Assembly (NCBI GenBank): GCA_937992195.1
Contig: CALKKV010000005.1
Coordinates: forward strand, 1-64,000
Length of the DNA: 64,000 bases
Source of the DNA: an uncultured Gammaproteobacteria bacterium
GTDB taxonomy: Bacteria > Pseudomonadota > Gammaproteobacteria > Arenicellales > Poriferihabitantaceae
Direction: 5' to 3'
Shown: one piece after another, positions 8,137 to 15,339 of the stretch
How the letters are laid out: every line of letters starts with the position of its first letter
How positions within the stretch are numbered: position 1 is the first letter of the stretch
The notes under the pieces: model-generated
The model's database searches: none
Told to the model about the DNA's origin: nothing
The model's input: the letters and a program-made list of their open reading frames with translations, nothing else
Position numbers and translations under genes: made by a program

Positions 8137-9381
8137 TCAGGAATTTTCGCTATCTAAAGCATTTAACTGCTGTCTGAGATGTTCGACTTCAATCTTATTG
8201 TCAGTACACGAAATTGCCATTCGCAGCTGCTCGGCAGCAGCCAACGGGTCTCCAATGCGGCGAAGCATATCAGCGCGGGCAACATAATACGGATGATATT
8301 GAGTTAGCTTTCGAAGCTCAGGGAGATGGTCCAGATAATAGATACCTTTTGTCGGATCTTCTGCAAAGGAAAGTGCAACCGCCAGATTGAGCTGTACAAC
8401 AGGACCTGGTTGGTACAGTTCTAAATGATGATAAAGCAGTAATATTTGTCGCCAATCGGTGTCCTCAAAAGTCGCTGCCTGGCAGTGAACAGCACTGATT
8501 GCTGCCTGCACTTGGTAAGGCCCAAGACCACCCTTCATCAAAGCACCCTTCAACAATTTGTCTGCCAATGCGATTTTTTCGTGATTCCAAAGTGATCGAT
8601 CCTGGTTTTCCATCAGCACCAAATCACCCTCAGCAGTTGTTCTTGCGTTAACGCGTGAATGATGGAATAGCATCAGGGCTACTAATCCAGTGGCTTCCAT
8701 TTGATCTGGCAATAGTGACATTACGAGTTTGCCAAGATATATCGCTTCATCGCACAAGTCGATGTCGACTAAACTAGCTGAATCACTAGTTTGATATCCT
8801 GCGTTAAAGATCAGATAAATCACTTCCAGAACACCCGTAAGGCGTTTTGAAAGCTGAGAGATTTCAGGTATAGAGAAAGGAATGCCTGCTTTAGAAATTT
8901 TATTCTTTGCTCTTACCAACCTCTGCGCCATCGTCGTTTCTGAAACCAACCATGCTTTTGCGATTTGTTCAGTCGACAGGCCGCAAATCACTTTGAGAAT
9001 AAGCGCTGTGCGGTTTTTTTCAGCTATAGCTGGGTGACAACAAGCAAAAATAAGTTGCAACCGATGATCAGGAATATCCTCACAGCTTTTCTCAACAGGT
9101 TGATCACACTCGGCATCTAGTTCTAGCTGATCAATCTTTGTTTGGTGCAGTAATTGACGGCGCAATCGATCGATCGCCTTACGGCTTGCCACCGTCATCA
9201 ACCACGCGGGGGGATTTGTCGGCCAGTCCTCGAAAGACCAGTTTGCCAGCGCCTCGACCACTGCATCCTGCAGAGCATCTTCCGCCAGCGAGAGATCAGA
9301 GAATCGACTTGCCAGCGCGGCAACCAAACGACCGTGATGCTCTCGCACCACAGCTTCGATCTTTTGATGTTTGTTTATCAC
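8137..9381 (-). CDS. ECF42-type RNA polymerase sigma factor with C-terminal helical-repeat extension
   Basis: 414 residues, about twice the size of a standard ECF sigma factor. Region 2 is seen around residues 10-80 (HGRLVAALASRFSDLSLAEDALQDAVVEA-type sequence). Region 4 lies around 110-165 (LQLIFACCHPAI and LSTEQIAKAWLVSETTMAQRLVRAK, the recognition helix). The rest is a long helical, TPR-like extension containing the FNAGYQTS motif. This architecture and the DGPF/YciI gene immediately upstream are the hallmarks of group ECF42, which has no anti-sigma factor. The start is GTG (9381). It lies 24 bases downstream of the YciI gene, so the two are surely co-transcribed. The inducing signal is unknown. 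Confidence 0.88.
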   Translation of the reverse strand: MINKHQKIEAVVREHHGRLVAALASRFSDLSLAEDALQDAVVEALANWSFEDWPTNPPAWLMTVASRKAIDRLRRQLLHQTKIDQLELDAECDQPVEKSCEDIPDHRLQLIFACCHPAIAEKNRTALILKVICGLSTEQIAKAWLVSETTMAQRLVRAKNKISKAGIPFSIPEISQLSKRLTGVLEVIYLIFNAGYQTSDSASLVDIDLCDEAIYLGKLVMSLLPDQMEATGLVALMLFHHSRVNARTTAEGDLVLMENQDRSLWNHEKIALADKLLKGALMKGGLGPYQVQAAISAVHCQAATFEDTDWRQILLLYHHLELYQPGPVVQLNLAVALSFAEDPTKGIYYLDHLPELRKLTQYHPYYVARADMLRRIGDPLAAAEQLRMAISCTDNKIEVEHLRQQLNALDSENS

Positions 9382-9405
9382 TAAACGCTGACAACTTCGT
9401 CAGTA

Positions 9406-9768
9406 TCATTTAGGCATATCGGGCAATTTCATGATTGGCCTGACTTCGATACTTCCATGTGCTGCGGTCGGTATTTTCGCGGCACACTCTAGCGCCTCGT
9501 CTAACCCGTTACAATCTAGTAGGTAATACCCTCCCAAAACTTCCTTCGTTTCAGCAAATGGTCCATCCGTTACTGCGGTTTGGTTATTTCTTACCCGCAC
9601 GGTGCTGGCAGTCGATACTTCTTCAAGAGGCTCTCCGGCAAGGAACAACCCCCTTTCTTTCATTTCCTGTGTAAAACTGAAGTAAGCTTGCATGTAGTCG
9701 CCAAATTCAGGGGAGCCAGGCTCTGGTCCAGAGCCTTCTTCACTGTAAATCATTAGTAGATATTGCAT
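9406..9768 (-). CDS. YciI/DGPF-domain protein, partner of the ECF42 sigma factor
   Basis: 120 residues of the YCII-related (DGPF) family with the eponymous TDGPFAETKEVLGGYYLL block and a start of MQYLLMIYSEE. The fold is a ferredoxin-like alpha/beta barrel. Members are nearly always encoded beside ECF42 sigma factors and are probable targets of them. Their biochemical role is not established. A clear AGGAGAATATCG-ATG ribosome binding site precedes it. It is the first gene of a two-gene operon with the sigma factor and has an ECF42-like promoter candidate about 90 bases upstream. Confidence 0.88.
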   Translation of the reverse strand: MQYLLMIYSEEGSGPEPGSPEFGDYMQAYFSFTQEMKERGLFLAGEPLEEVSTASTVRVRNNQTAVTDGPFAETKEVLGGYYLLDCNGLDEALECAAKIPTAAHGSIEVRPIMKLPDMPK

Positions 9769-9822
9769 CGATATTCTCCTGTTGTAGTCTCTTTATCAGC
9801 AGACTAAGTTGAAAGTTAGAAA

Positions 9823-9846
9823 TAATCCCATTTTTGATTGGGATTA
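9823..9846. terminator. Hairpin between the MFS gene and the YciI-sigma operon
   Basis: TAATCCCA-8 nt-TGGGATTA, a perfect 8-bp dyad. On the minus strand it is followed by TTTCT. It lies 45 bases beyond the stop of the minus-strand MFS gene, so a terminator is plausible, though the U-run is poor. An operator is the alternative. Confidence 0.4.
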
Positions 9847-9853
9847 CCGGAGT

Positions 9854-9880
9854 AACGAATAAAGAACTGTGTTTTCGACA
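9854..9880 (-). promoter_or_regulatory. Candidate ECF42-dependent promoter of the YciI-sigma operon
   Basis: On the minus strand TGTCGAAA (9873-9880) is followed, 17 bases after TGTCGA, by CGTTAC. As I recall, ECF42 targets carry TGTCGA in the -35 and CG(A/T)C in the -10. The -35 is exact and the -10 has one mismatch. It lies just upstream of the DGPF gene, where autoregulation would be expected. The -35 is also one arm of a 7-bp dyad (TTTCGAC-AAAAA-GTCGAAA, 9873-9891). Confidence 0.5.
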
Positions 9881-9891
9881 AAAAGTCGAAA

Positions 9892-11172
9892 TTAATTTCC
9901 TGCTTTCACATTTTCCACCTGCGACAGCAATACACCACCGGCAACGAATAGCAAAATAACAACTAAAATTACGTCACGATCAGCTGCGCTTGCGAACATA
10001 ACAGGGACCAGAGCCATCAAAGTTGGACCAAGGATGGTTGCAAACTTGCCCACCATATTGAAAAACCCGAAAAATTCCGTTGCCTTCTCTCTGGGTATCA
10101 ACCTTGCAAACAGCGATCGACTCAGGCTTTGCACGCCTCCTTGCACCAGGCCAATGGTTACCGCGAGTTTATAAAAATCCGCAGCAGTTTCCAGTTTTGC
10201 CCAAGCGTATAGAATCGCGCCGACATAGACAAAAAGGCCAATAAAGATTCCATTTCGCGGGCCAATCTTGGAACCTAACCAACCAAAAAACAGAGCGGCG
10301 GGAAAAGCGACAAATTGCGTGATTAATAAGGCAGTGATAAGACTGTCATTCGGTAAAGAAAGCACTCTACTCCCAAAAAATACCGCCATCTTGATAATTG
10401 AGCCAACGCCATCTATGTACAACCAATATGCACAAAGAAAAATCAACACCGTTTTAAGATGACGGATTTCAGCAAACGTTTGTCTCAGAAGAGTGAAGCC
10501 GTTTCGAATCGCTTCACCAACAGACTGCTTTTCTTTAGCCTGTTTCTCTGGAATGTTTCTAAGCAGAGGTATAGTAAAAATCGCCCACCATACCGCAACA
10601 CTAAAAAATGAAATCGACACCGCGGTAGAAACATCAGCAATGCCGAAGGTGCCTGGCTGCGTGATCATCAACACGTTTACTAGAAATAATAGCCCGCCAC
10701 CGATATAACCAAGGGCATACCCAAAACCAGATACTAGATCAAAGTCTTTTTCATCCGCTACGTCAACTAGCATGGCGTCGTAGAAAATATTGGCACCGGC
10801 AAAACCAATTTTCCCGAGACCATAAATTACAAGCCCGACAATCCACATCCCAGCCTGCACCCAGGCTAGTGCCGCCGCCATAGTAATACCCAGCATCGCG
10901 AAAGTGGCGAGAAACTTCTTACGTCCACCCCCGACATCTGCAATCGCACCTAGGATTGGCGCCGCAATCGCAACAGCGATACTCGAAACCAAGAGACAGA
11001 TATTGAACCAAAACTGCGCGTCTCTAGTGCTGATATCCTGGCTGAGACTACTGTAGAAAATCGGAAAAATGCCAGCCATGACGGTGGTGGCAAATGCAGA
11101 ATTAGCCCAATCGTATAACGCCCAGGATACAACCTGTTTGTTCAGGATGCGCTTTATCCCTGATTTAGACAC
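9892..11172 (-). CDS. MFS transporter, UMF1 / Atg22-like family
   Basis: 426 residues with about twelve hydrophobic segments. It starts with KQVVSWALYDWANSAFATTV, the signature of the UMF1 (vacuole-effluxer Atg22-like) branch of the major facilitator superfamily. A late GLVQGGVQSLSRSLFARL-type loop and a PREKATEFFGF motif are also typical. Bacterial members are poorly characterised exporters of small solutes, possibly amino acids. Its stop codon is directly followed by a small stem-loop. It is on the same strand as the YciI-sigma operon but is separated by 123 bases with a probable terminator and a new promoter. The DUF4149 gene ends 36 bases upstream of its start. Confidence 0.85.
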   Translation of the reverse strand: MSKSGIKRILNKQVVSWALYDWANSAFATTVMAGIFPIFYSSLSQDISTRDAQFWFNICLLVSSIAVAIAAPILGAIADVGGGRKKFLATFAMLGITMAAALAWVQAGMWIVGLVIYGLGKIGFAGANIFYDAMLVDVADEKDFDLVSGFGYALGYIGGGLLFLVNVLMITQPGTFGIADVSTAVSISFFSVAVWWAIFTIPLLRNIPEKQAKEKQSVGEAIRNGFTLLRQTFAEIRHLKTVLIFLCAYWLYIDGVGSIIKMAVFFGSRVLSLPNDSLITALLITQFVAFPAALFFGWLGSKIGPRNGIFIGLFVYVGAILYAWAKLETAADFYKLAVTIGLVQGGVQSLSRSLFARLIPREKATEFFGFFNMVGKFATILGPTLMALVPVMFASAADRDVILVVILLFVAGGVLLSQVENVKAGN

Positions 11173-11208
11173 GCCTATTTTGAGAGCGGTTTATAGGGGT
11201 CATACTGT

Positions 11209-11631
11209 CTAGGTTACGTCGTTCATCGCAATAATGATGGTAACCAGCATCAACATTTGTGCGACATTAATAATGACACTGCGGCGATGTAATGCATCGA
11301 ATCTGGCTTTGTCTTCTGCACTCTCAGATGACAGGTAAGCGTCTCGTGATTCATTTATCTTGGGCATTAATATTTGCCTTGAATAAATAAACCCGATAAG
11401 GATTAACGACATCAGGACAGATCCTTTAGGAGAGTGAAAAACACAAACACCCAGTGCAGCAATCGAGAAAGCAATACCCCACAAATAAAATCTGGGGAAG
11501 ATGGTTCGTAGAAAATTGGACGCTTGATCCGGTGTTAGAGATTGAAATACGGTAGGTGCGACTATTACCGCAAAGAACACCATAGAACCAAGCAACAACG
11601 AGACAATGATGTCAATTATCAGGGCATACAT
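11209..11631 (-). CDS. DUF4149 domain small membrane protein
   Basis: 140 residues with four predicted transmembrane segments (around 5-27, 45-68, 72-93 and 117-138). The arrangement MVFFAVIVAPTVFQSL and FLRTIFPRFYLWG resembles the TMEM205-like DUF4149 family of gammaproteobacteria. No enzymatic motif is seen and the function is unknown. It is 36 bases upstream of the MFS gene on the same strand, so the two probably share a transcript. Confidence 0.75.
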   Translation of the reverse strand: MYALIIDIIVSLLLGSMVFFAVIVAPTVFQSLTPDQASNFLRTIFPRFYLWGIAFSIAALGVCVFHSPKGSVLMSLILIGFIYSRQILMPKINESRDAYLSSESAEDKARFDALHRRSVIINVAQMLMLVTIIIAMNDVT

Positions 11632-11832
11632 GAGATTTTACTTATGAGGTGCGTTCTTTTATGAACGGATTCTAGGATACGTTATATTTGGATTGGATTA
11701 TAGTCGTTAGCGACGCGCAATGTTGCACTAATTCGGCTGCTCTTAAAATGAAATTATTTAGTTTTGAATCAAGGAATTAATTCAACTTCATCTTGATATA
11801 CCCTAAGAAGCCACGCTATAGACTTTATTTTA

Positions 11833-12006
11833 GGAGCCTCTGCAAAAGCCTGGGGTGGAAGATTGAGATAAAAAGTATTCAAGATCAAGGCGCAAAATGC
11901 ACGGAATAGCAGGAGCCGGGTGTTGCGCACTATTGCGAAGTTTTGCAACGCTGGTATTGGCTATTTTTTGCTCAAGCTTTCCGGCCATGATTATTGCAGA
12001 GGTTCC
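11833..12006. mobile_element. MITE-like palindromic element, copy B
   Basis: A 174-bp element with ends GGAGCCTCTGCAAAAG and a right end ending TTGCAGAGGTTCC, which are complementary terminal inverted repeats. Internal blocks match copy A at 4647 in the same orientation, including AAGATTGAGATAAAAAGTA and GGCGCAAAATGCACG. It carries about 18 extra bases in the centre (GCAGGAGCCGGGTGTTGC region). The flanks are TTTA on the left and TTCA on the right, an imperfect duplication, so the insertion may be older than copy A. Like copy A, it lies immediately beyond the stop codon of a minus-strand gene. Confidence 0.75.
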
Positions 12007-12010
12007 TTCA

Positions 12011-12877
12011 TTACTTATTAGCGATGGAAATTAGGGTTTTACGTATTTGATTGATTTTCTTCAGCAAGGTTGCCTTCTGAGTTGGCGTTAATGACACCAG
12101 TAACTCATCAATTACGCGAGCGGTAACCTGTTGATTGTGCAGATGATTTTCAGGTGAATGTAACTGCATTTGATTTTGGTATTGTTGAAGATGTTGGGTA
12201 ATCGTTTCTTCAAATTCTGCTTCGGAACGTCGCTGAAATAACCTGATCAATTCGGCTTCCCAACGATTCCAAATTTCGAATCGCTCCAAAGGGCCTCCGC
12301 GATATTGATCCAACCCCTTCTGAATAATTTGAGCCTGCTCGGCATTAAGTTTTATCCCAACCCGACCAACATTTTTCACAATCTTTTTTAACCTTCCTGC
12401 ATCACCGCCGGTTAGCTCGCGTTCTTCATACCACTCGGTAAATTTCTCGTCCCTTTTTTTCAGATGGGCTTCTATCTCTAAAACCTGTTCATCGCTAATC
12501 TCTTTAAAAAAAGGGGCCGCTATCGCTACCGGCGATCGCTTGAAACTGTCCTGACTCATTTTCCGTATTCTATTCAAGTGATCCAGAACGCTCGCTTGAT
12601 CGAAATCGCTCTCTTTTATTTCATTGCTAATCTGTCCAAGATAATCCGCATACTTTGGGAGCTCGCTAGTTCGATGCCAGGCAAAAAAATCATCAACCGC
12701 CTGTTTTATTTCGGATTTTTGGGTCTTGGTAAAAGTAGCGTAGTTCAAAATGCTCTTCTGCATTTTGTTGTCCATTCTTCCATAAAAATACTTGATCAGT
12801 AGCGAGTTAGTACTACACGCACTGACCAGTAGCGTTACGATTAAAATCCAGAAAATTTTCGAACTCTTCAATATCAT
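12011..12877 (-). CDS. DUF6279 family lipoprotein
   Basis: 288 residues with a type II signal peptide (WILIVTLLVSACS; lipidation at the Cys near residue 21). The mature part is almost entirely helical and charged. The pattern SLLIKYFYGRMDN and YATFTKTQKSEIKQAVDDFF resembles gammaproteobacterial DUF6279 lipoproteins. The function is unknown. There is no Asp at the +2 position, so sorting to the outer membrane is plausible. Copy B of the palindromic element lies 4 bases after the stop. It is divergent from the PqiA-like gene at 13083, with a 14-bp palindrome between them. Confidence 0.75.
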   Translation of the reverse strand: MILKSSKIFWILIVTLLVSACSTNSLLIKYFYGRMDNKMQKSILNYATFTKTQKSEIKQAVDDFFAWHRTSELPKYADYLGQISNEIKESDFDQASVLDHLNRIRKMSQDSFKRSPVAIAAPFFKEISDEQVLEIEAHLKKRDEKFTEWYEERELTGGDAGRLKKIVKNVGRVGIKLNAEQAQIIQKGLDQYRGGPLERFEIWNRWEAELIRLFQRRSEAEFEETITQHLQQYQNQMQLHSPENHLHNQQVTARVIDELLVSLTPTQKATLLKKINQIRKTLISIANK

Positions 12878-12974
12878 TGGATTTATATTTCGCTTCTCCG
12901 TATTGATGTTTTTAATAGGCGACTAATGGACATCTGACAGCGTCTATTGTTCCTGTTTCTTACACCCAAAGAAA

Positions 12975-12988
12975 GATAACGCGTTATC
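12975..12988. promoter_or_regulatory. 14-bp perfect palindrome, candidate operator
   Basis: GATAACGCGTTATC is a perfect palindrome in the 205-bp gap between the divergent lipoprotein and PqiA-like genes, about 98 and 95 bases from the two starts. A shared operator is plausible; the cognate regulator is not identified. Confidence 0.4.
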
Positions 12989-13082
12989 ATTCAAGAAATC
13001 GTGAGTGCACTCTTTGGTCGGACTATATCGCCATCACTGAACAGACACTATTTCTCACTTAACCACTTTAGATTATTTAAAT

Positions 13083-13706
13083 ATGAATCGAATATTGGGG
13101 CTAGTATTGCTTTTGGTTGCATACGTCCTGCTTGTTCCCGGTTTAACCCAACCTTTACTCACCTTAACCGGGACAGTAGAAAAAGCTGATCTGGTAACCA
13201 TAGGTAAAGACATTATCGTTGAGAGCCCGGATACGCCAGAATTACTCGACGCCGTGGCCGAAATGCTTATCGCGAACATGGATGTTTCAGGGCAACTCGA
13301 GGTCTACCAAAAGACTCGCAGCATAATTGGCACAATCAAAGAACTCTACAACAATGGCTACACAGTCGTCGCCGCGCTCATAGGATTGTTTAGTGTCATC
13401 ATTCCCGCGGCCAAAGGATTAATGCTGCTCTTCAGTTTCTTTAAAATCAACCCCAGTCTTTCCCATCGCCTGAAAAATATCAGCAGCTTGATGAGTAAGT
13501 GGTCAATGGCTGATGTATTTGTGATAGGAGTTTTCGTAGCCTTCCTTGCGGCAAATGCAATTAAACGCGAGGGCGGACTATTGAGCTTTGAAGCAATGCT
13601 CGGAAGCGGTTTTTATTTCTTTTTAGGTTATTGCCTATTGTCTGTTTTATCAGCACAAATTTTGAGTCTGAAATCAGAGCATTCTGTAGATATCAAGAAT
13701 AGCTAA
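13083..13706 (+). CDS. Paraquat-inducible protein A (PqiA)-like membrane protein
   Basis: 207 residues. An N-terminal signal-anchor (LGLVLLLVAYVLLVPGLTQP) is followed by a periplasmic segment (residues about 30-90). Three further membrane segments carry the PqiA-family motifs LFSVIIPAAKGLML and MSKWSMADVFVIGVFVAFLA. Full PqiA proteins have two such four-helix modules and work with PqiBC in lipid transport across the envelope. This one has only a single module and no pqiB or pqiC neighbour, so the function is uncertain. It converges on the aminotransferase gene. Confidence 0.75.
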   Translation: MNRILGLVLLLVAYVLLVPGLTQPLLTLTGTVEKADLVTIGKDIIVESPDTPELLDAVAEMLIANMDVSGQLEVYQKTRSIIGTIKELYNNGYTVVAALIGLFSVIIPAAKGLMLLFSFFKINPSLSHRLKNISSLMSKWSMADVFVIGVFVAFLAANAIKREGGLLSFEAMLGSGFYFFLGYCLLSVLSAQILSLKSEHSVDIKNS

Positions 13707-13749
13707 AAGCGATTACCTTTAAATCACCCGTCCAATTCTCATTGCTGTC

Positions 13750-15006
13750 TTAAGATAGTTTATCTAGAGCGGACTCCAGACACTGCATCATCAGAGAAAT
13801 TTCTTCGAGTTCACAGGTACCCACAGAAATACGAAACCAATTTCCAAAACTCGGCGCACCAAACCAGGAGAAAGGAAGCATTCCAATCTTGCCTTCATTC
13901 ATTATGTAATTGTGTACATCTTCTTCGGTCGATAGCGTTGTGCCGTCCTCTGTACGTTTACCCAAAATATCTATTTTTACACTGAGATAGATTGCCGCCT
14001 GCGGAGCAATTGCGTCGACCTGATGCCCCTTTTGTTTTAGCGACATAAAGCCGTCATAAAAGGCATCCAATCTGTCCGATAGACTTTGCCGAAATGTGTT
14101 GAGGTAGCGGTCGACGGCATCGTCCATCGCAAGAAACTGTCCAACGGCGACCTGATCGGGTTTGGTTGCCCACGCGCCAACATGGGCGATGATCGACACC
14201 ATTTTTTCGATAATGTGAGGCGCTCCTGTTCCCCAACCAACTCTGATGCCGGTGCCTGCAAATGCTTTTGACATACCGTCTACGAACACAGCATAGTCGC
14301 GAATTTGCGGACAAACTTTTAGAGGATGAGAGAATCGTGTGTCACCGAATGTCAGCATCGAATAGACCTGATCAAACATCACGTATAGCGGTTTTTCTTC
14401 ACCACTACGTTTGCGATTAATATCGATAACTAGCTCGCATATCTCCTGCAGTCCCTCTTCCGTAAATATCGTGCCGGTTGGATTCTGCGGCGAACATAAT
14501 GCTAGCAGAACAGCGTCCTCGAGATGGGGCGCCAGCTCAGACGCACTCGGCATAAAATTGTTTTCAGGACGCGTTTCTACAACTACAGACTCTGCGTTTA
14601 ACATACCCGCATAGTGTTCGTTATTCCAGGATGGAGCGGGGAAAACAACCTTGTCGCCCGGGTCAACGACCGCGCGATAGAACGAGTAAATAAAGGGCCT
14701 GGAACCGCAAGCGACAATGACGTCTTCAGCGGTATGTGCAAGACCACAAGTGCGATTGATCAAAGCGGCAACGCTCCGGCGAATTTCTGCTAATCCATAT
14801 GCCCCTGGATAATTTGTTTGATGATCCCGATATGCTTGCAAAGTTGCCTCGGTAAGCTCATCTGGGATTGGAAAGATGTCGGCATCAAAATCTCCTACCG
14901 TCAGATTGTAAATCGTCTCGCCCTTTGCTTTACGCGCGTTTAACATCGCAGCAATGGTCAAGATTGGAGAAGTTTGAATTTGATTGGCGAGCGCAGACAG
15001 TTTCAT
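13750..15006 (-). CDS. PLP-dependent aminotransferase, class I/II (aspartate/aromatic type)
   Basis: About 418 residues of the fold-type I aminotransferase family. Seen are the N-terminal SALANQIQTSPIL, the ring-binding CSPQNPTGT (substrate carboxylate Asn and Pro), FDQVYSMLTFGD (PLP pyridine Asp), and DGMSKAFAGTGIRVGWG, holding the Schiff-base Lys and a phosphate-binding Arg. It resembles aspartate or aromatic transaminases of the AAT I-gamma group. The ATG at 15006 (MKLSALANQ) is preferred over 15069, which would add 21 non-conserved residues. No pathway genes adjoin it, so the substrate cannot be assigned. Confidence 0.85.
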   Translation of the reverse strand: MKLSALANQIQTSPILTIAAMLNARKAKGETIYNLTVGDFDADIFPIPDELTEATLQAYRDHQTNYPGAYGLAEIRRSVAALINRTCGLAHTAEDVIVACGSRPFIYSFYRAVVDPGDKVVFPAPSWNNEHYAGMLNAESVVVETRPENNFMPSASELAPHLEDAVLLALCSPQNPTGTIFTEEGLQEICELVIDINRKRSGEEKPLYVMFDQVYSMLTFGDTRFSHPLKVCPQIRDYAVFVDGMSKAFAGTGIRVGWGTGAPHIIEKMVSIIAHVGAWATKPDQVAVGQFLAMDDAVDRYLNTFRQSLSDRLDAFYDGFMSLKQKGHQVDAIAPQAAIYLSVKIDILGKRTEDGTTLSTEEDVHNYIMNEGKIGMLPFSWFGAPSFGNWFRISVGTCELEEISLMMQCLESALDKLS

Positions 15007-15339
15007 TGTTAACAGATAATAGCTGGTTAGTTGCAATAATCGACCAAAGTTTATATTCTTTATCGACAAACAGAAACCGAAAGGTTAAGCAAAGCGCTGA
15101 AAAAAGCAGGCCTGATGCCTAGCTCGCTTTCAACGACCCTGAACTCTGCACAAGGATAGTGCGTGGTGCCAACGTTAGCACTCCTTCCGCAGAATTTATA
15201 ACCAACAATAAATCACTTGATTGATCGGTTTTCTAACAACTAAATAAAGAATAAGAATGCATCGTCGCACATTGATGTTAGTCAAAGTTCGATCAAACGC
15301 ACTTTCCTGGTATCCCCTGGGCAGGATTCTCTCGATCTA
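15007..15339. other. 333-bp divergent intergenic region, no gene seen
   Basis: The region lies between the divergent aminotransferase and cyclase genes. I find no open frame with a ribosome binding site, no hairpin with a T-run and no convincing promoter pair. A CTAAATAAAGAATAAGAAT stretch around 15239-15257 is AT-rich enough to host a promoter for the cyclase gene. Confidence 0.4.
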
